A stretch of DNA of 64,000 nt from Phytopythium helicoides (taxonomy: Eukaryota > Oomycota > Peronosporomycetes > Pythiales > Pythiaceae). Made by a program: the position numbers and the translations under genes. Of this stretch, positions 29,642 through 40,425 are shown piece by piece. The notes under the pieces were generated by a model. That model did not search any database, was not told where the DNA came from, and was given only the letters and a program-made list of their open reading frames with translations. The DNA lies in assembly GCA_024867545.1 (NCBI GenBank), contig JANFNE010000035.1, positions 396,001 through 460,000 of the forward strand, read 5' to 3'. Each line of letters opens with the position of its first letter. The stretch's first letter is position 1.

Positions 29642-31590
29642 ATGAGCCACGGCAAGCTAGTAAAGCGGCCTTTGCAGCTCTGCCTGCATACACGTAAACG
29701 AGGGCTACGCAGATCCACAACGAGTAGAGCTGCTTCCACAAGTCGACGAGGTCGGTCCAAGACAACACGTGCAGCTGGTCCGACGTCAGGCGGTGCTAGG
29801 TCTAAAAGGAAGAAGCGCAGTGCAGAACCACGCAAGAGTCAGTCAAAGAGGCGACGAGCCGAAGTCGAAGCTCGTGACGCAGCTAACGCCAAGTCCTCGC
29901 TTGTGTGCGTCAAGACATCGCTCAAGTCATTTTGCAAGAGCGATGAGGCCATGACTTTGCCATGGGAGTCCGCGCTGGCGGATATGGACCAGGCCGTGCT
30001 GGAGTCTTACGTCCTCGCCAACATCCACGCCGTGCGGATATGTCAGCTGGACGATGCAGTGGAGCCACTCAACCAGGTCTTCTTCTACAGATGCCTATCG
30101 TGTGTTTGCAACGCCAACTCCACACTCGGGTCTCCTGCATTCCAGCAATCAGTCACGCTGTACAACACTTGGCGAGGTGAGGACGCTCGACGTGCAAGCA
30201 ACCGGCAGATTACCGCTGGGTGGCAGCAGAACGCAGCCCAAATGATGGCCACTAACACCAAGAACGCGATCGTACGCAACTTCTACCGTCGCTTTCACCG
30301 TCACATCAAGCGGGTCTATGACTTGAATGGTGCTGAGGCCTACGTCATGATCAAGAGCATCCTGGACCCTGTCTACAACGGCAACGATACCGAGGTGCAG
30401 GCTTGGCGAGAGTAGATCCCGCGCAACGAGAGCGACTACTTGTCCGACGAGGCTAACAAATTGCTTCCTCTCACCTACATGATTCTGACCGACATTGAGG
30501 AGAGGAATCGCCGGTTTCAGCATCGACAGGACATCCCAGAGGTCCGCACGTTCAGTCTCCTGCCGACAAAAAATGGGTTCAAGTGCTCGCACTTCAAGAT
30601 GTGCAAGACGGCGCTCCGCAGCCTACTTCTACGTGCTGGTGTTCGCGTGCCTCCTCAAGGCGACGATTGGAATGCTGTCGCAGACGATTGGTGGCACAGT
30701 CTCTTCAATATCGAGAAGTTTGAAACAGCCAACAAGAAGTTCGCAGGAGAGATCGTGACGGACGGAAAGGCTGTTAGCATCGTCATGCGGAAAACCCATC
30801 CGGCGACAGACCGCCCACTTAGGGAAGAAGATTATGATGTCATGTAGAGCCTAGATCCTGGCAGACGAGATCTGTTTGTAGCAACCAACCAGGATGGCGA
30901 GACTATCCACTGCTCTACTCGTGAGTTCTACGAGGATGCTCGCTACCACAAGAGCAACCAGAAAATAGCTTGCTGGAAGGAGCGGCGGCCCGACATTTTG
31001 GCGGCCGAGCGTCAGATGCCATCGAAGAAGACCGCGTCGCTCGAGTTGCTGGAAACGTACACACGATACGTTATTCCACATATGGAAAACCTGCTAGGAT
31101 TTTCACGGACGAAGGGATTCCGCAACCTGCGTTTTGGTCGGTACATCTTTGCGCAGAAGAAGCTACATGAACTCTGCCGGAGACTGACCCAGCAAGCAGG
31201 CAGGCGAACGGTGGTTGGATTTGGAGATTGGAGCAATACCGATTACTCTGGAGTCATCAAGAAGTGCCCCGCGGGGCCGGTCAAGAGACTCGAGCACACG
31301 TTGAGAAACTACTGTCGTGTACAACCAATTGATGAGTTTCGCACCAGCAAGCTTCACTCACGTTGCTAGAATACCAGTACAGTCTCCGACTCTGCAAGGT
31401 CAAGAACAGCACGGACAAGGAATGGCGGACGTGCAAGGTTTATAGTGTGCTCCATTGTCGATCCAATGGCTGTTTTGGTACTACTGTGAACCGCGACGTC
31501 AACGCCTCAAAGAACATGCTCATGCTTCTCCTCAACATGCTCCGTGGTCAACCAAGACCTAACGTTTTTTTGCCGAGCGCCAACTTAACA
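29642..31590 (+). pseudogene. Fanzor (eukaryotic TnpB-like RNA-guided nuclease) pseudogene
   Basis: Starts with an ATG and a very basic N-terminus (KRKKRSAEPRKSQSKRRR). One long frame is broken by in-frame TAG codons at 30413-30415 and 30845-30847, then by a TAG at 31367-31369 with a shift to another frame at about 31360. RuvC-type landmarks remain across the breaks: DPGRRDLF (Asp codon 30854-30856), IDEFRTSK (Glu codon 31334-31336), a Cys-rich zinc-ribbon-like part, and NRDVNASKN (Asp codon 31495-31497). This D-E-D order and the EFRTSK / RDxNAS motifs are typical of Fanzor/TnpB. About 640 codons fits Fanzor size. Such proteins are transposon-borne and use a guide RNA encoded near the 3' end. 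This copy cannot make a full protein. Confidence 0.8.
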
Positions 31591-32192
31591 CATCAGGGGC
31601 CACAAAGTGTCTGCAGGTGCGCTCAGCGTTGCCCGCAGATAGCACTGAATACTCAGGCATTGCTGCATTTTCACTGGGTTCCATTCCCAGTCATCGTCTT
31701 TTATCATAGGATGCCGGGCTTACCACGGCCATACCCGCGAGGCTCGCGGCGCGAGCCGAAGGCGAGTGCTAGCAAGGACTTCTTGTCCTTATTGGTCAGC
31801 TCTGTGTAATTCTGACACGAAGTCCTTCTTGTCCGTAGGCTCTCAACAAAAATCCACGCCACCCTGTGTGCAATATGAGTGAGACTTTTCAATTTCTGTT
31901 CTTACCGAGCATACCTGAAGTTGTACAGTGTGACGCATAGATCAGCGAAGCCAAGGATCGCCATATTCTACCCCAAGACAAACCAGTGGCTTCCGTCGAA
32001 GGATGCATTTGAACGCGTCCGGTATTCGAGTATGAGTGAGTGTCGTTCATATCCTGTGGTCGAGACTGGCATGTGTTTGGCTTCACAGCTAACTAACGAA
32101 GGGGCAAAATCGAGGACGGGTTTCAAAATCAAACTGTATAAACGTTACGGTCCATGGTCACTTCACTCGTGACAGAGTCTACTGCTAACCAT
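31591..32192. other. 3' flank of Fanzor relic with two hairpins
   Basis: No gene seen. A GC-rich hairpin at 31741-31757 (GGCTCGC / GCGAGCC, 3-nt loop) and another at 31774-31790 (AAGGAC / GTCCTT, 5-nt loop) lie about 150-200 bp after the last Fanzor motif. They could be remnants of the guide-RNA region or of the transposon end; this is inference from position only. Confidence 0.4.
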
Positions 32193-33617
32193 TTAGTTAC
32201 CGGGGGTCGAGACACTCTTGTAGCCGTTCTTCTCGACATCCTGCTCCTTGATCTGCGACGAGAACGACTCACGCGTGAACTCGTCAGCGCCGTTCAGCAG
32301 GCGGTAGAACTCGGCGTCCATCTCTTCAATGCCCGCGTTGTTGTCGAACATGCACCACCACGTGAGCGGGATCGAGATGAAGCAGATCGCCGCGAACGTG
32401 AACCACGTGCCATCGTAACCGAAGCTCTCCTTCTCGACCCAGATCGAGAAGCCAAACGAGCCGATGGCAGCACCAGCCTTACCGCACGCAGCAGAGATAC
32501 CGTGGCACGTGCTGCGAATCGGCGTGGGGAACATCTCCGTCGGCATCACAAAAGTAGCCATGTTGGGACCGAAGTTGGAGAAGAAGAGCGTCAGACCGTA
32601 GAGCACGATGAACACCACAGCGTGCTCCTTAATGTCATCCCAGAAGATGCCGAGGATCAGGAAGAGGATCGTCATGAAGATGAAACCCTGGATCTGCATC
32701 AGCTTGCGGCCCATCTTGTTGATGAAGTAGATGGCCACGAAGTAGCCCGGCAGAGCCATCAGCGACACGAATGCCACCTCCGTCGTCACCTCCTGAAGCG
32801 AAGGGTTATGGAGACCAACGACCGTCAGAATACTGGCCGAGAACAGGTTCTGGGCGTAGTACACGATATCGAAGAGGAACCACGTGCCGGCCGTACCGAG
32901 GAGCGACTTGCCGTAGTGCTTAATGATGAAAGATAGACGAGCCTTCTTCTGCGTAGTCACCTGCGTCAGAGCCTGACCGCGCTCCTGCACGTTCTTAAAA
33001 GCCTCGGTCTCCTCAGCTGTGAAGCGGTAGTAGCACACAACCAGGGCAGGGAGGACTCCGAGACCGAAGAGCAGGCGCCAGACCGTCTCGAGACGCTCGT
33101 CGCTGTTGTTTCCCGGGTCGCCGTTAGCAAACGCCTGCACCAGCAGGTTACCAGCGATGGCAGCCGTCACCTGACCCACTCCCTGCAGCGAGAACGTCAT
33201 AGCGACACGCTTGTTGCGGTCAGCCGAGTCGGTCGAGTCCTCAGCCGTCGTACTGGCAGCCAGCGGGTACTCGCCACCAATACCGATACCAAGAATCAGA
33301 CGAGCAGCCACGAGGAACCACAGCGTCGACTTGCCATCGCCAGCGTAGGCCACGGTACACAGGATGCCACCGAAGATGAGCAGGCAGCACGTGAAGATCA
33401 TGTTGACCTTGCGGCCAAAGACGTCGCCGAGCATGCCGAAGGCAAGCTGACCGATGACAGCGCCGATGATGGCAGCAGCCGAGACCCAGGACTTGACATA
33501 CGACGTGTAGACCGCCTTGGTGTACTGCTCGGTGAGCACGACGTTGACGACGTTCATGACGAAGAGGTCGTAGGCATCGTTGTAGAAGCCAAGGCCGCGG
33601 ACGAGGAACTTGTTCAT
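32193..33617 (-). CDS. Phosphate:H+ symporter, PHO84/Pht1-type MFS, copy 1 (474 aa)
   Basis: Predicted 12-helix MFS transporter of the plasma membrane, importing inorganic phosphate with protons. The signature GGEYPLAAS (about residues 114-122) matches GGDYPLSA of the Pht1/PHO84 family. GRKVNM is the loop 2-3 MFS motif, and the DAYDLF start and a GMFPTPIRSTCHG-type segment are typical. Start chosen at MNKFLVRGLGF; the longer frame upstream to 33761 lacks an ATG and has no relation to the family. First of three tandem same-strand paralogues. Substrate by family only; other organic phosphates or related anions are possible. Confidence 0.88.
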   Translation of the reverse strand: MNKFLVRGLGFYNDAYDLFVMNVVNVVLTEQYTKAVYTSYVKSWVSAAAIIGAVIGQLAFGMLGDVFGRKVNMIFTCCLLIFGGILCTVAYAGDGKSTLWFLVAARLILGIGIGGEYPLAASTTAEDSTDSADRNKRVAMTFSLQGVGQVTAAIAGNLLVQAFANGDPGNNSDERLETVWRLLFGLGVLPALVVCYYRFTAEETEAFKNVQERGQALTQVTTQKKARLSFIIKHYGKSLLGTAGTWFLFDIVYYAQNLFSASILTVVGLHNPSLQEVTTEVAFVSLMALPGYFVAIYFINKMGRKLMQIQGFIFMTILFLILGIFWDDIKEHAVVFIVLYGLTLFFSNFGPNMATFVMPTEMFPTPIRSTCHGISAACGKAGAAIGSFGFSIWVEKESFGYDGTWFTFAAICFISIPLTWWCMFDNNAGIEEMDAEFYRLLNGADEFTRESFSSQIKEQDVEKNGYKSVSTPGN

Positions 33618-34208
33618 CTTGGCTCGATGTGTGTGTGGCTTTCGGGGCTTGGTCGAGGCGAGGCAAGTTGGAAAGTGAGTGAGATCGGTAGCCCGTCGGG
33701 ATGGATGGTCGGTCGAGTTGCGTGACGGCTGGCCTTGCTGCCGTGATGCAGTGGACGGCAAGGAGGAGGAGGTGAGCTGCTCGGATGGTACGGTACAGAC
33801 AGGCCATCCTCAGTGAGTCGGGAGAGTCACGTGAGACTCGAGCCGAAAACTACTGGCGGCCACGCCCCAAACTAACTCCGGCTCTCTTTCGGCCAGGGAT
33901 TTGCGGGGCATAGCGTTGCGTATGTAGCGTAGCGTTAATCGCAATAAGCGGTGCTGGTGTGCTGATTAAGTTGGTGAAATAGTGGCGACGGCGTTAATCC
34001 GAGCTTGCGGTATTGATAGTGCAGCATTGATTAGAGGTGGCGGCGCGCACTTCTGGAGCGCCGTGAAACGACGTCAGTCATGAAGAGTGAGAGGAGTCGC
34101 GGGGGTTCCGAATTCCAGTGAGACGAATCGACTCGAGCTCCGGCTCATGGTTCCACGCATGCTGTGGGAGATGGCCGCAAAATCCGGTGCGGAGCGGCAT
34201 TTTTCCCA

Positions 34209-34227
34209 AGATTCATGTAGCGAATCT
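34209..34227. promoter_or_regulatory. AGATTC-n7-GAATCT inverted repeat upstream of transporter 1
   Basis: Perfect 6-bp inverted repeat, about 590 bp upstream of the ATG of transporter 1 (minus strand). Similar pairs lie upstream of transporters 2 and 3. Binding factor unknown. Confidence 0.4.
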
Positions 34228-34726
34228 CGGCTAGATGGGTGTAGTAGCGTAGATAGTCATCGATTGAAGCGATCGTTTTACACGGGGGTTTATATAAAAC
34301 ACATTCAAATCAAGATACTATGTCACTTTAGACGATCCTTTTTGTGCTAACCATTCAATATCACAGGTATTCAAAGAAGACATAGAGAATGGTCGATTGC
34401 CCATGATCCTTTGGCTCCAGCGAATCTTCACAAGCGTCGCGTTGTTACGTATCGCTGGATTCCGAAAATCTATTTGAGGATCCGTATAGATCCACTGGCT
34501 CTGCGAATCGAGTGTTGGGACTCGCTTACAGGCGTGGAGGCTTCGTTCCTACTGCGAGAATTGCCCTGCACTCCTTCCAGTGTCATGAGCTGCCAGTCCG
34601 ACGATTTATCTCGGTCCAAAAAACCAATAAAAAGGCGGTGGTGCCCAAAACAAGCTCCCGAATTAATCTCAAAATACCCAAACTAATCGATTCGGAACCC
34701 TGCCCCGTTTCTGCCCTCGACTCGAC

Positions 34727-34814
34727 GAATCTCGCAAGATTCAACATCACATCGTGTTGAATCTCAATGCTGCGCAGATTCGCCGTGTCATTGTCAACAG
34801 CTGGCGTCGAATCT
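34727..34814. promoter_or_regulatory. Cluster of five GAATCT/AGATTC hexamers with nested palindromes
   Basis: Hexamers lie at 34727, 34737, 34759, 34776 and 34809. GAATCTCGCAAGATTC (34727-34742) is a tight palindrome. GATTCAACA and TGTTGAATC (34738-34763) form a 9-bp inverted repeat around an 8-nt spacer. A second GAATCT-AGATTC pair spans 34759-34781. Confidence 0.45.
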
Positions 34815-36380
34815 CGGTGGTATATATCTTGGATTTTGTATGGGAACTGAATAGCGTAAACTGATCGCTGCCACACCACATTCGGACTCGCAGTTGCGCA
34901 CTTCTGGCCGGTGCTGATCCAATGGGGTCAGCGGGTCGCGTATCTTTGCTTTGCTTTTCCTTTCAACTCAAGTCGCCCTCTCCTCCATTGAATTGCAATC
35001 AATACGTTGTAATAGCCTGCTCCAGGTAAAGCACGTCACAAGTGTTGGAAATGGTGCCGTCGTGAGAGTTGACGGCGAAAGACGATGCAGGCACTTCTGT
35101 AAGCGATTCATGGTGCCATGAGAATCATTGGGTCATATAGCAAACGATAAGCAATTCTATGCCTTTGTCTGCCTGCGATGTATTTGAATCAACGCCATTG
35201 CTTTGCTGGATCTCTCAGTGACGTAAAACTTTAGGAAGATGAGATGGCGGCGAGCAGCATAGCTTTCAACGCCAAACCTTTATACCGCGAGTCGGCGATT
35301 TGCACGACAGAATTCGAGCGCTCTCAATTCGCGACAGGCCTCCAAACCTCCAACCCATTCCCAGCAGCAGCAGTAGCGGTGTCTCGTCAATGTTGATGAT
35401 CGGCCTCGAGAGTGTGTGGTGCGCAGCGAGCCGCCATCGCGAGGATGCTAACCCCATCAAGATCATCCACGTGCTGCGAAATCGGATTCGCTCAGCCACA
35501 CTCAATAGGTAGGACTAGAACCCCGGGCCTCAGTCGATCCCGATCTTGAATGTCGCGCAATTTGGGTCGTCTCATGTTTGTCGTCTCCTTGGTCTCCGTT
35601 GTCCCCTTCGCCTTTGTCGTCTCCGTCGTCTCTGTCTTCATTCACTGGCGCCAGGGTTGAGCGCCCATCGCCTGCTTCCATACTCCCGCACTCTGTCTTG
35701 AGTCTGCGCTCCTTGCGAGGTCACAACGGGTCGACAACTCGGGGATATTCGGCCTTGCTTCAACTGTGGCAACAGAGCAAGGAAACCCGGAGCAACTGGC
35801 CACGGAAAAGAGGGTCGGCGGGGCACACGGGCTACTGTAGTCACCGCCATGGCTTCGAGCTGGAAAGGTCAAGAAGCAACTTGCAGCGCCGTGTGACCCT
35901 AGGTCGTGAGCCGGGAAGTGCGGTTGCTTGGATTCCAACTAGCAAATTCACAACTGAGAAAAGAAATGCTGCGCGTCCAGTGCTGCGGCTTGCTCAGCCA
36001 GCGAACCTTTCCTCCCAACTAGGGGGCCCTCCTTAATGGTCCCATCGAACCGCTAGGATCCGATGGGGCGACGCTGCGGATAGAATTTAGGACTGTGCGT
36101 TGAAATCCACGACGCGGTCAATGAGCTCTCGCCAAGCCTTCTACGCGACCGAGAAAATCCAGTCGAGTAGTGCAAGTGTCCGTTGAGTTGCCTTGGCAGT
36201 CGTCATGACGCTCGCGTCCTCGCTGGGTTCCAGGCACTCCGTGCTAATGAGAAGCATTCGTGTCATGCAGATACTATAGCACGCAGGTCATAAATTACGA
36301 CAGCTTCATGAGCTGCATCGAAATCAACCTACTCTACCCTCGACTAATATGTGCAAATAAATACTGCGACGAACAGCGGC

Positions 36381-37823
36381 TTAGGCGAGCACGACCGGCG
36401 TGCTCACCTGCTTATAAACACCCGAGTGACTCGCCTCGAGGTCATCGCCCGTCTTCAGCGACTCCTTGAACGACTCGCGGGTAAAATCGTCAGCACCGTT
36501 TAGCTTGTGGTAGAACTCGGCGTCCATCTCCTCAATGCCCGCGTTGTTGTCGAACATGCAGAACCAAGTGAGCGGGATTGAGAGAAGGCAGAGTCCCGCG
36601 AACGTGAACCACGTGCCATCGTAGCCGAATCCGGGCTTCTCCACCCAGATCGAGAAGCCAAACGAGCCGATGGCAGCACCAGCCTTGCCAGCAGCGGCGG
36701 AAATGCCGTGGCACGTACTGCGAATAGGCGTGGGGAACATCTCCGTCGGCATCACAAACGTAGCCATGTTGGGACCGAAGTTGGAGAAGAAGAGCGTCAG
36801 ACCGTAGAGCACGATGAAAAGAATCGAACGCTCCTTGATCGAGTCCCAAAAGATGCCGAGGATCAGGAAGAGGATCGTCATGAAGATGAAACCCTGGATC
36901 TGCATCAGCTTGCGGCCGAGTTTGTTGATAAAGTACACCGCAACAAAGTAACCCGGCAGAGCCATCAGCGACACGAATGCCACCTCCGTCGTCACCTCCT
37001 GAAGCGAAGGGTTGTGGAGACCAACGACCGTCAGAATACTGGCCGAGAACAGGTTCTGGGCGTAGTACACGATATCGAAGAGGAACCACGTGCCGGCCGT
37101 ACCGAGGAGCGACTTGCCGTAGTTCTTGATGATGAACGAGAGGCGAGCCTTGTTCTGGACAGCGACGCCCGTGACAGCATGGCCGCGCTCCTGGGCTTGC
37201 TTGAACGCCTCGGTCTCCTCAGCCGTGAAGCGGTAGTAGCACACAATCAGAGCGGGGAGGACTCCGAGAGCAAAGAGAAGACGCCAGACGGTCTCCAGGC
37301 GGCCCTCGCTGTTGTGTCCGGGGTCGCCGTTAGCAAACGCCTGCACCAGCAGGTTACCAGCAATGGCAGCCGTCACCTGACCCACTCCCTGAAGAGCAAA
37401 CGTCTTGGCAACACGCGAGTTGCGGTCAGCCGAGTCGGTAGAGTCCTCAGCCGTCGTACTGGCAGCCAGCGGGTACTCGCCACCAATACCGATACCAAGA
37501 ATCAGACGAGCAGCCACGAGGAACCACAGCGTCGACTTGCCCTCACCGGCGTACGCGGCCGTGCAGAGGATGCCACCGAGGATGAGCAGGCAGCACGTGA
37601 AGATCATGTTGACCTTGCGGCCAAAGACGTCGCCGAGCATGCCGAATCCGAGCTGACCGATAACAGCACCGATGATAGCAGCAGCGGAGACCCAGGACTT
37701 GACATACGACGTGTAGACCTCGTGGCCGTACTGCTCGGTGAGCACGACGTTGACGACGTTCATGACGAAGAGGTCGTAGGCATCGTTGTAGAAGCCGAGG
37801 CCGCGGACGATGAACTTGTTCAT
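36381..37823 (-). CDS. Phosphate:H+ symporter, PHO84/Pht1-type MFS, copy 2 (480 aa)
   Basis: Starts at an ATG (MNKFIVRGLGF) complementary to 37821-37823. Same 12-helix layout and signatures as copy 1 (GGEYPLAAS, GRKVNM, FVMPTEMFPTPIRSTCHG). Most similar to copy 1; the C-terminal tail differs (SGVYKQVSTPVVLA), and the central cytosolic loop has HAVTGVAVQNKA in place of QALTQVTTQKKA. Predicted plasma-membrane phosphate importer. Tandem duplication origin is clear from order, strand and similarity. Confidence 0.88.
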   Translation of the reverse strand: MNKFIVRGLGFYNDAYDLFVMNVVNVVLTEQYGHEVYTSYVKSWVSAAAIIGAVIGQLGFGMLGDVFGRKVNMIFTCCLLILGGILCTAAYAGEGKSTLWFLVAARLILGIGIGGEYPLAASTTAEDSTDSADRNSRVAKTFALQGVGQVTAAIAGNLLVQAFANGDPGHNSEGRLETVWRLLFALGVLPALIVCYYRFTAEETEAFKQAQERGHAVTGVAVQNKARLSFIIKNYGKSLLGTAGTWFLFDIVYYAQNLFSASILTVVGLHNPSLQEVTTEVAFVSLMALPGYFVAVYFINKLGRKLMQIQGFIFMTILFLILGIFWDSIKERSILFIVLYGLTLFFSNFGPNMATFVMPTEMFPTPIRSTCHGISAAAGKAGAAIGSFGFSIWVEKPGFGYDGTWFTFAGLCLLSIPLTWFCMFDNNAGIEEMDAEFYHKLNGADDFTRESFKESLKTGDDLEASHSGVYKQVSTPVVLA

Positions 37824-39000
37824 GGTCGACGCTGGAGCTGCGAACTGGAGGCGGAGCTGAGCAGGCGGTGGCGAATTGAGAACTGCCGAGCCGTTTGCTC
37901 CAGTCGGTCGAGCCCGGTCAAGCAGCCAGCCATACGACGGTAGTGTCCCGTATCAATGATACGGTGCAGCGATGACACGGGTCGCAGTGTTGACGTTCAC
38001 GATGAGATGCCAGGGCAGCCAATGCTTTCGGAACCCCAATCGATCAGCCAATCACCGATCAGACCATACAAACGGCCAGTAAGGGAGCTGTCCCGACTTT
38101 AATCCGGTCTCGAGATTCGATCTCAACACGTTTTGAATCTGAGTGCGTTCTTTTCCCCAGAGAGCGATTTGATTGGTCGGCACGCGAGTGTGCACAAGAT
38201 TCAGTCGGTATATAAATCGAATCTGAATGGCACCAAGATTCGAATCCAAGCGAACCGAATCCTGCGTGTCTGATTGGCGTGTCAACTGTTGAGGCGGCTC
38301 ATCCTGTTGCAGTGCTGGCAGGACGACTCATTGCGGCCATTGGCGAGGCGATCCAGGATCGCAATGGTGTTCATCGACCGAGAACTTGGATCGCGTCCAT
38401 CCTCCTCGTCGGCAGTGCCACTCCTTCCCGTTCGCGTTGTTGCAGCACAAATTAACAAACAGCAGGTCGCGACGGCGGCGTGTTTGGACGCTTCTGAGCT
38501 CGTGCCTAGCGGTCCGGCTCGAGCTTCAGCTGGCAGTTGCTTGCATCGTGTCGCACTCCCAAGTCCACCTGTACGCACCCTCATTCCATGTCTGCGCCGT
38601 GATCCATCCATCCATCAAGTCGCGCTTGACAAGCACCAGAACAGAGGTTCCGAAAAATGTCTGGCTTTCATGATGGCTACATTGCGCTTCCGACGTGTCT
38701 TTGGCTGGTCATACACCGCTCACTCGCGAGGCGATCAATAGGGGCATGCTGACAACAAATATCCAACTGCGCTCTTGCCCACAACTCCGTAGAGATACCT
38801 CCGGATACATGTAAATGCTCTGTGGAAGCTGCCTGTTAGGATGGAAGCTGAGCAAGAAACGAAAGGGACGTTGAACAGCCAAAGGGGTCAATTCAATTCA
38901 TATGTACAACTTTGCTGGCTGCAGCCTACTCAGAGTGTCGGCATGCCATCAGCTCGCTGTTAGACCAAACGAACACGCGCTCCCCGTCCAGTTGATGCGT
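37824..39000. promoter_or_regulatory. Upstream region of transporter 2, with CCAAT boxes
   Basis: No gene seen. CCAAT boxes occur near 38014 and 38047 on + and near 38171 and 38273 on -. A TATATAAAT-type stretch at about 38210 sits among the hexamer repeats. The part after about 38300 is the 3' flank of transporter 3 and shows no coding signal. Confidence 0.4.
38113..38241. promoter_or_regulatory. Cluster of five GAATCT/AGATTC hexamers upstream of transporter 2
   Basis: Hexamers lie at 38113, 38135, 38197, 38219 and 38236, forming two inverted pairs (38113-38140 and 38219-38241). They lie 290-418 bp upstream of the transporter 2 start codon. Confidence 0.45.
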
Positions 39001-40425
39001 CTAGTTGGGCGTGGGGGCGATCTTGTAGACACCGCCCTCCTTCTCGACGTCCGTCTTGATCTGCGACGAGAAAGACTCGCGCGTCACCTGGTCCGCGCCG
39101 TTGAGCAGGCGGTAGAACTCGGCGTCCATCTCCTCAATACCGGCGTTGTTGTCGAACGTGAAGAAGTACGCGATCGGGAGCGAGATGAGCGAGATACCCG
39201 CGAAGGTGTACCAGGCACCCGAGTAGCCGAAGCTCTCGTTGGAGACCCAGATCGAGAAACCGAATGAGCCGATGGCAGCACCGGCCTTACCACATGCAGC
39301 AGAGATGCCGTGGCACGTGCTGCGGATCGGCGTCGGGTACATCTCGGTCGGCATGACGAACGTCGACGTGTTGGGGCCAAAGTTGGAGAAGAAGAGCGTC
39401 AGACCGTACAGGATGATGAAGGCAACCGAGTGCTTCTTGATATCATCCCAGAAGATACCGAAGAACAGGAACAGGATGGCCATGAAGGAAAAGCCCTGCA
39501 GCATCATGATCTTGCGGCCCATGCGGTTGATGAAGTAGATGGCCGTGTAGTAGCCCGGCAGCGCGAGGATGGCGATGAAGGCGACTTCGGTCGTCACCTG
39601 CTGCAGCGACGGGTCGCTGAGGCCCACGACCTTGAGGATGCTTCCCGAGAACAGGTTTTGCGAGTAGTAGATGATGTCGAAGAGGAACCACGTGCCGGCC
39701 GTGCCGATCAGGCTCTTCCAGTAGTGCTTGAGGATGAACGCAATGCGCGCCTTCTTCTCGACGGCAGCCTGCGTCACGACCATGCCGCGCTCCTGCACGT
39801 TCTTGTACGCCTCGGTCTCCTCGGCCGTGAAGCGGAAGTAGCACACGACGCAAGCAGGGACAATGCCAAGACCGAAGAGCAGGCGCCAGACCGTCTCGAG
39901 GCGCTCGTCGCTGTTGTCACCCGGAGCACCGTCAGCGAAAGCCTGGACGACCAGGTTGCCGAGGATGGCAGCCGTGACCTGACCAATACCCTGCATCGAG
40001 AAAGTCGTGGCCACCTTGGTGTTGCGCTGAGCCGGTGAAGTCGTGTCCTCCGCCGTGGACGACGCAGCAAGCGGGTACTCGCCACCGATACCGATGCCGA
40101 GGATGATACGCGAGACGACGAGGAACCACAGCGTGCCGTGCGCACTGCCAGCGTACGACACGGTACAGAGGATGCCACCGAAGATGAGCAGGCAGCACGT
40201 GGCGATCATGTTGACCTTGCGGCCGAACAGGTCACCGAGCAGACCGAAGGCGAGCTGACCGATGACGGCACCGATGATGGCGGCGGCCGAGACCCACGAC
40301 TTGATGTAAGACGTGTAGACGGTCTTGGTGTACTGCTCAGTGAGCACAACGTTGATGACGTTCATGATGAAGAGGTCATAGGCGTCGTTGAAGAAGCCGA
40401 TGCTTCGCACGATGAGCTTGTTCAT
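39001..40425 (-). CDS. Phosphate:H+ symporter, PHO84/Pht1-type MFS, copy 3 (474 aa)
   Basis: The most diverged of the three (MNKLIVRSIGFFNDAYDLF start; EDTTSPAQRN in place of EDSTDSADRN). It keeps GGEYPLAAS, GRKVNM and the EMYPTPIRSTCHG segment. Start chosen at the ATG complementary to 40423-40425; the frame extends upstream to 40539 without an ATG. The DSTDSADRN sequence of copies 1 and 2, not that of copy 3, resembles the relics in the kinase array. Confidence 0.87.
   Translation of the reverse strand: MNKLIVRSIGFFNDAYDLFIMNVINVVLTEQYTKTVYTSYIKSWVSAAAIIGAVIGQLAFGLLGDLFGRKVNMIATCCLLIFGGILCTVSYAGSAHGTLWFLVVSRIILGIGIGGEYPLAASSTAEDTTSPAQRNTKVATTFSMQGIGQVTAAILGNLVVQAFADGAPGDNSDERLETVWRLLFGLGIVPACVVCYFRFTAEETEAYKNVQERGMVVTQAAVEKKARIAFILKHYWKSLIGTAGTWFLFDIIYYSQNLFSGSILKVVGLSDPSLQQVTTEVAFIAILALPGYYTAIYFINRMGRKIMMLQGFSFMAILFLFFGIFWDDIKKHSVAFIILYGLTLFFSNFGPNTSTFVMPTEMYPTPIRSTCHGISAACGKAGAAIGSFGFSIWVSNESFGYSGAWYTFAGISLISLPIAYFFTFDNNAGIEEMDAEFYRLLNGADQVTRESFSSQIKTDVEKEGGVYKIAPTPN

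Larger units (their letters stand above)
33618..36380. other. Intergenic region between transporters 1 and 2
   Basis: No supported gene. It holds eight GAATCT/AGATTC hexamers between 34209 and 34814 (see separate entries). Around 35755-35850 a + strand frame reads PCFNCGNR...TGHGKE, a worn zinc-knuckle-like pattern that may be gag debris, but the evidence is thin. Confidence 0.45.

Noticed and set aside
30413..30847. Stop-codon reassignment (both in-frame stops in the Fanzor relic are TAG)
   Set aside because: The kinase genes A, B and D and the HSF gene end with TAG used as a normal stop, and the Fanzor gene also has a frame shift, so simple decay explains it.
35578..36036. Plus-strand open frame of 152 codons, possible gag protein
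   Set aside because: Only a worn CxxCG...GH trace in another frame; too weak to call an element.
36708..37943. Plus-strand open frame of 411 codons over transporter 2 (also 32154-32936 and 39310-40038)
   Set aside because: Antisense of a conserved transporter with GC-rich third positions; highly charged, repetitive composition typical of shadow frames.
32193..40425. Sugar transporter assignment for the three MFS genes
   Set aside because: GGEYPLAAS and the overall motif set fit the Pht1/PHO84 family; sugar-porter motifs such as PESPR are not seen.
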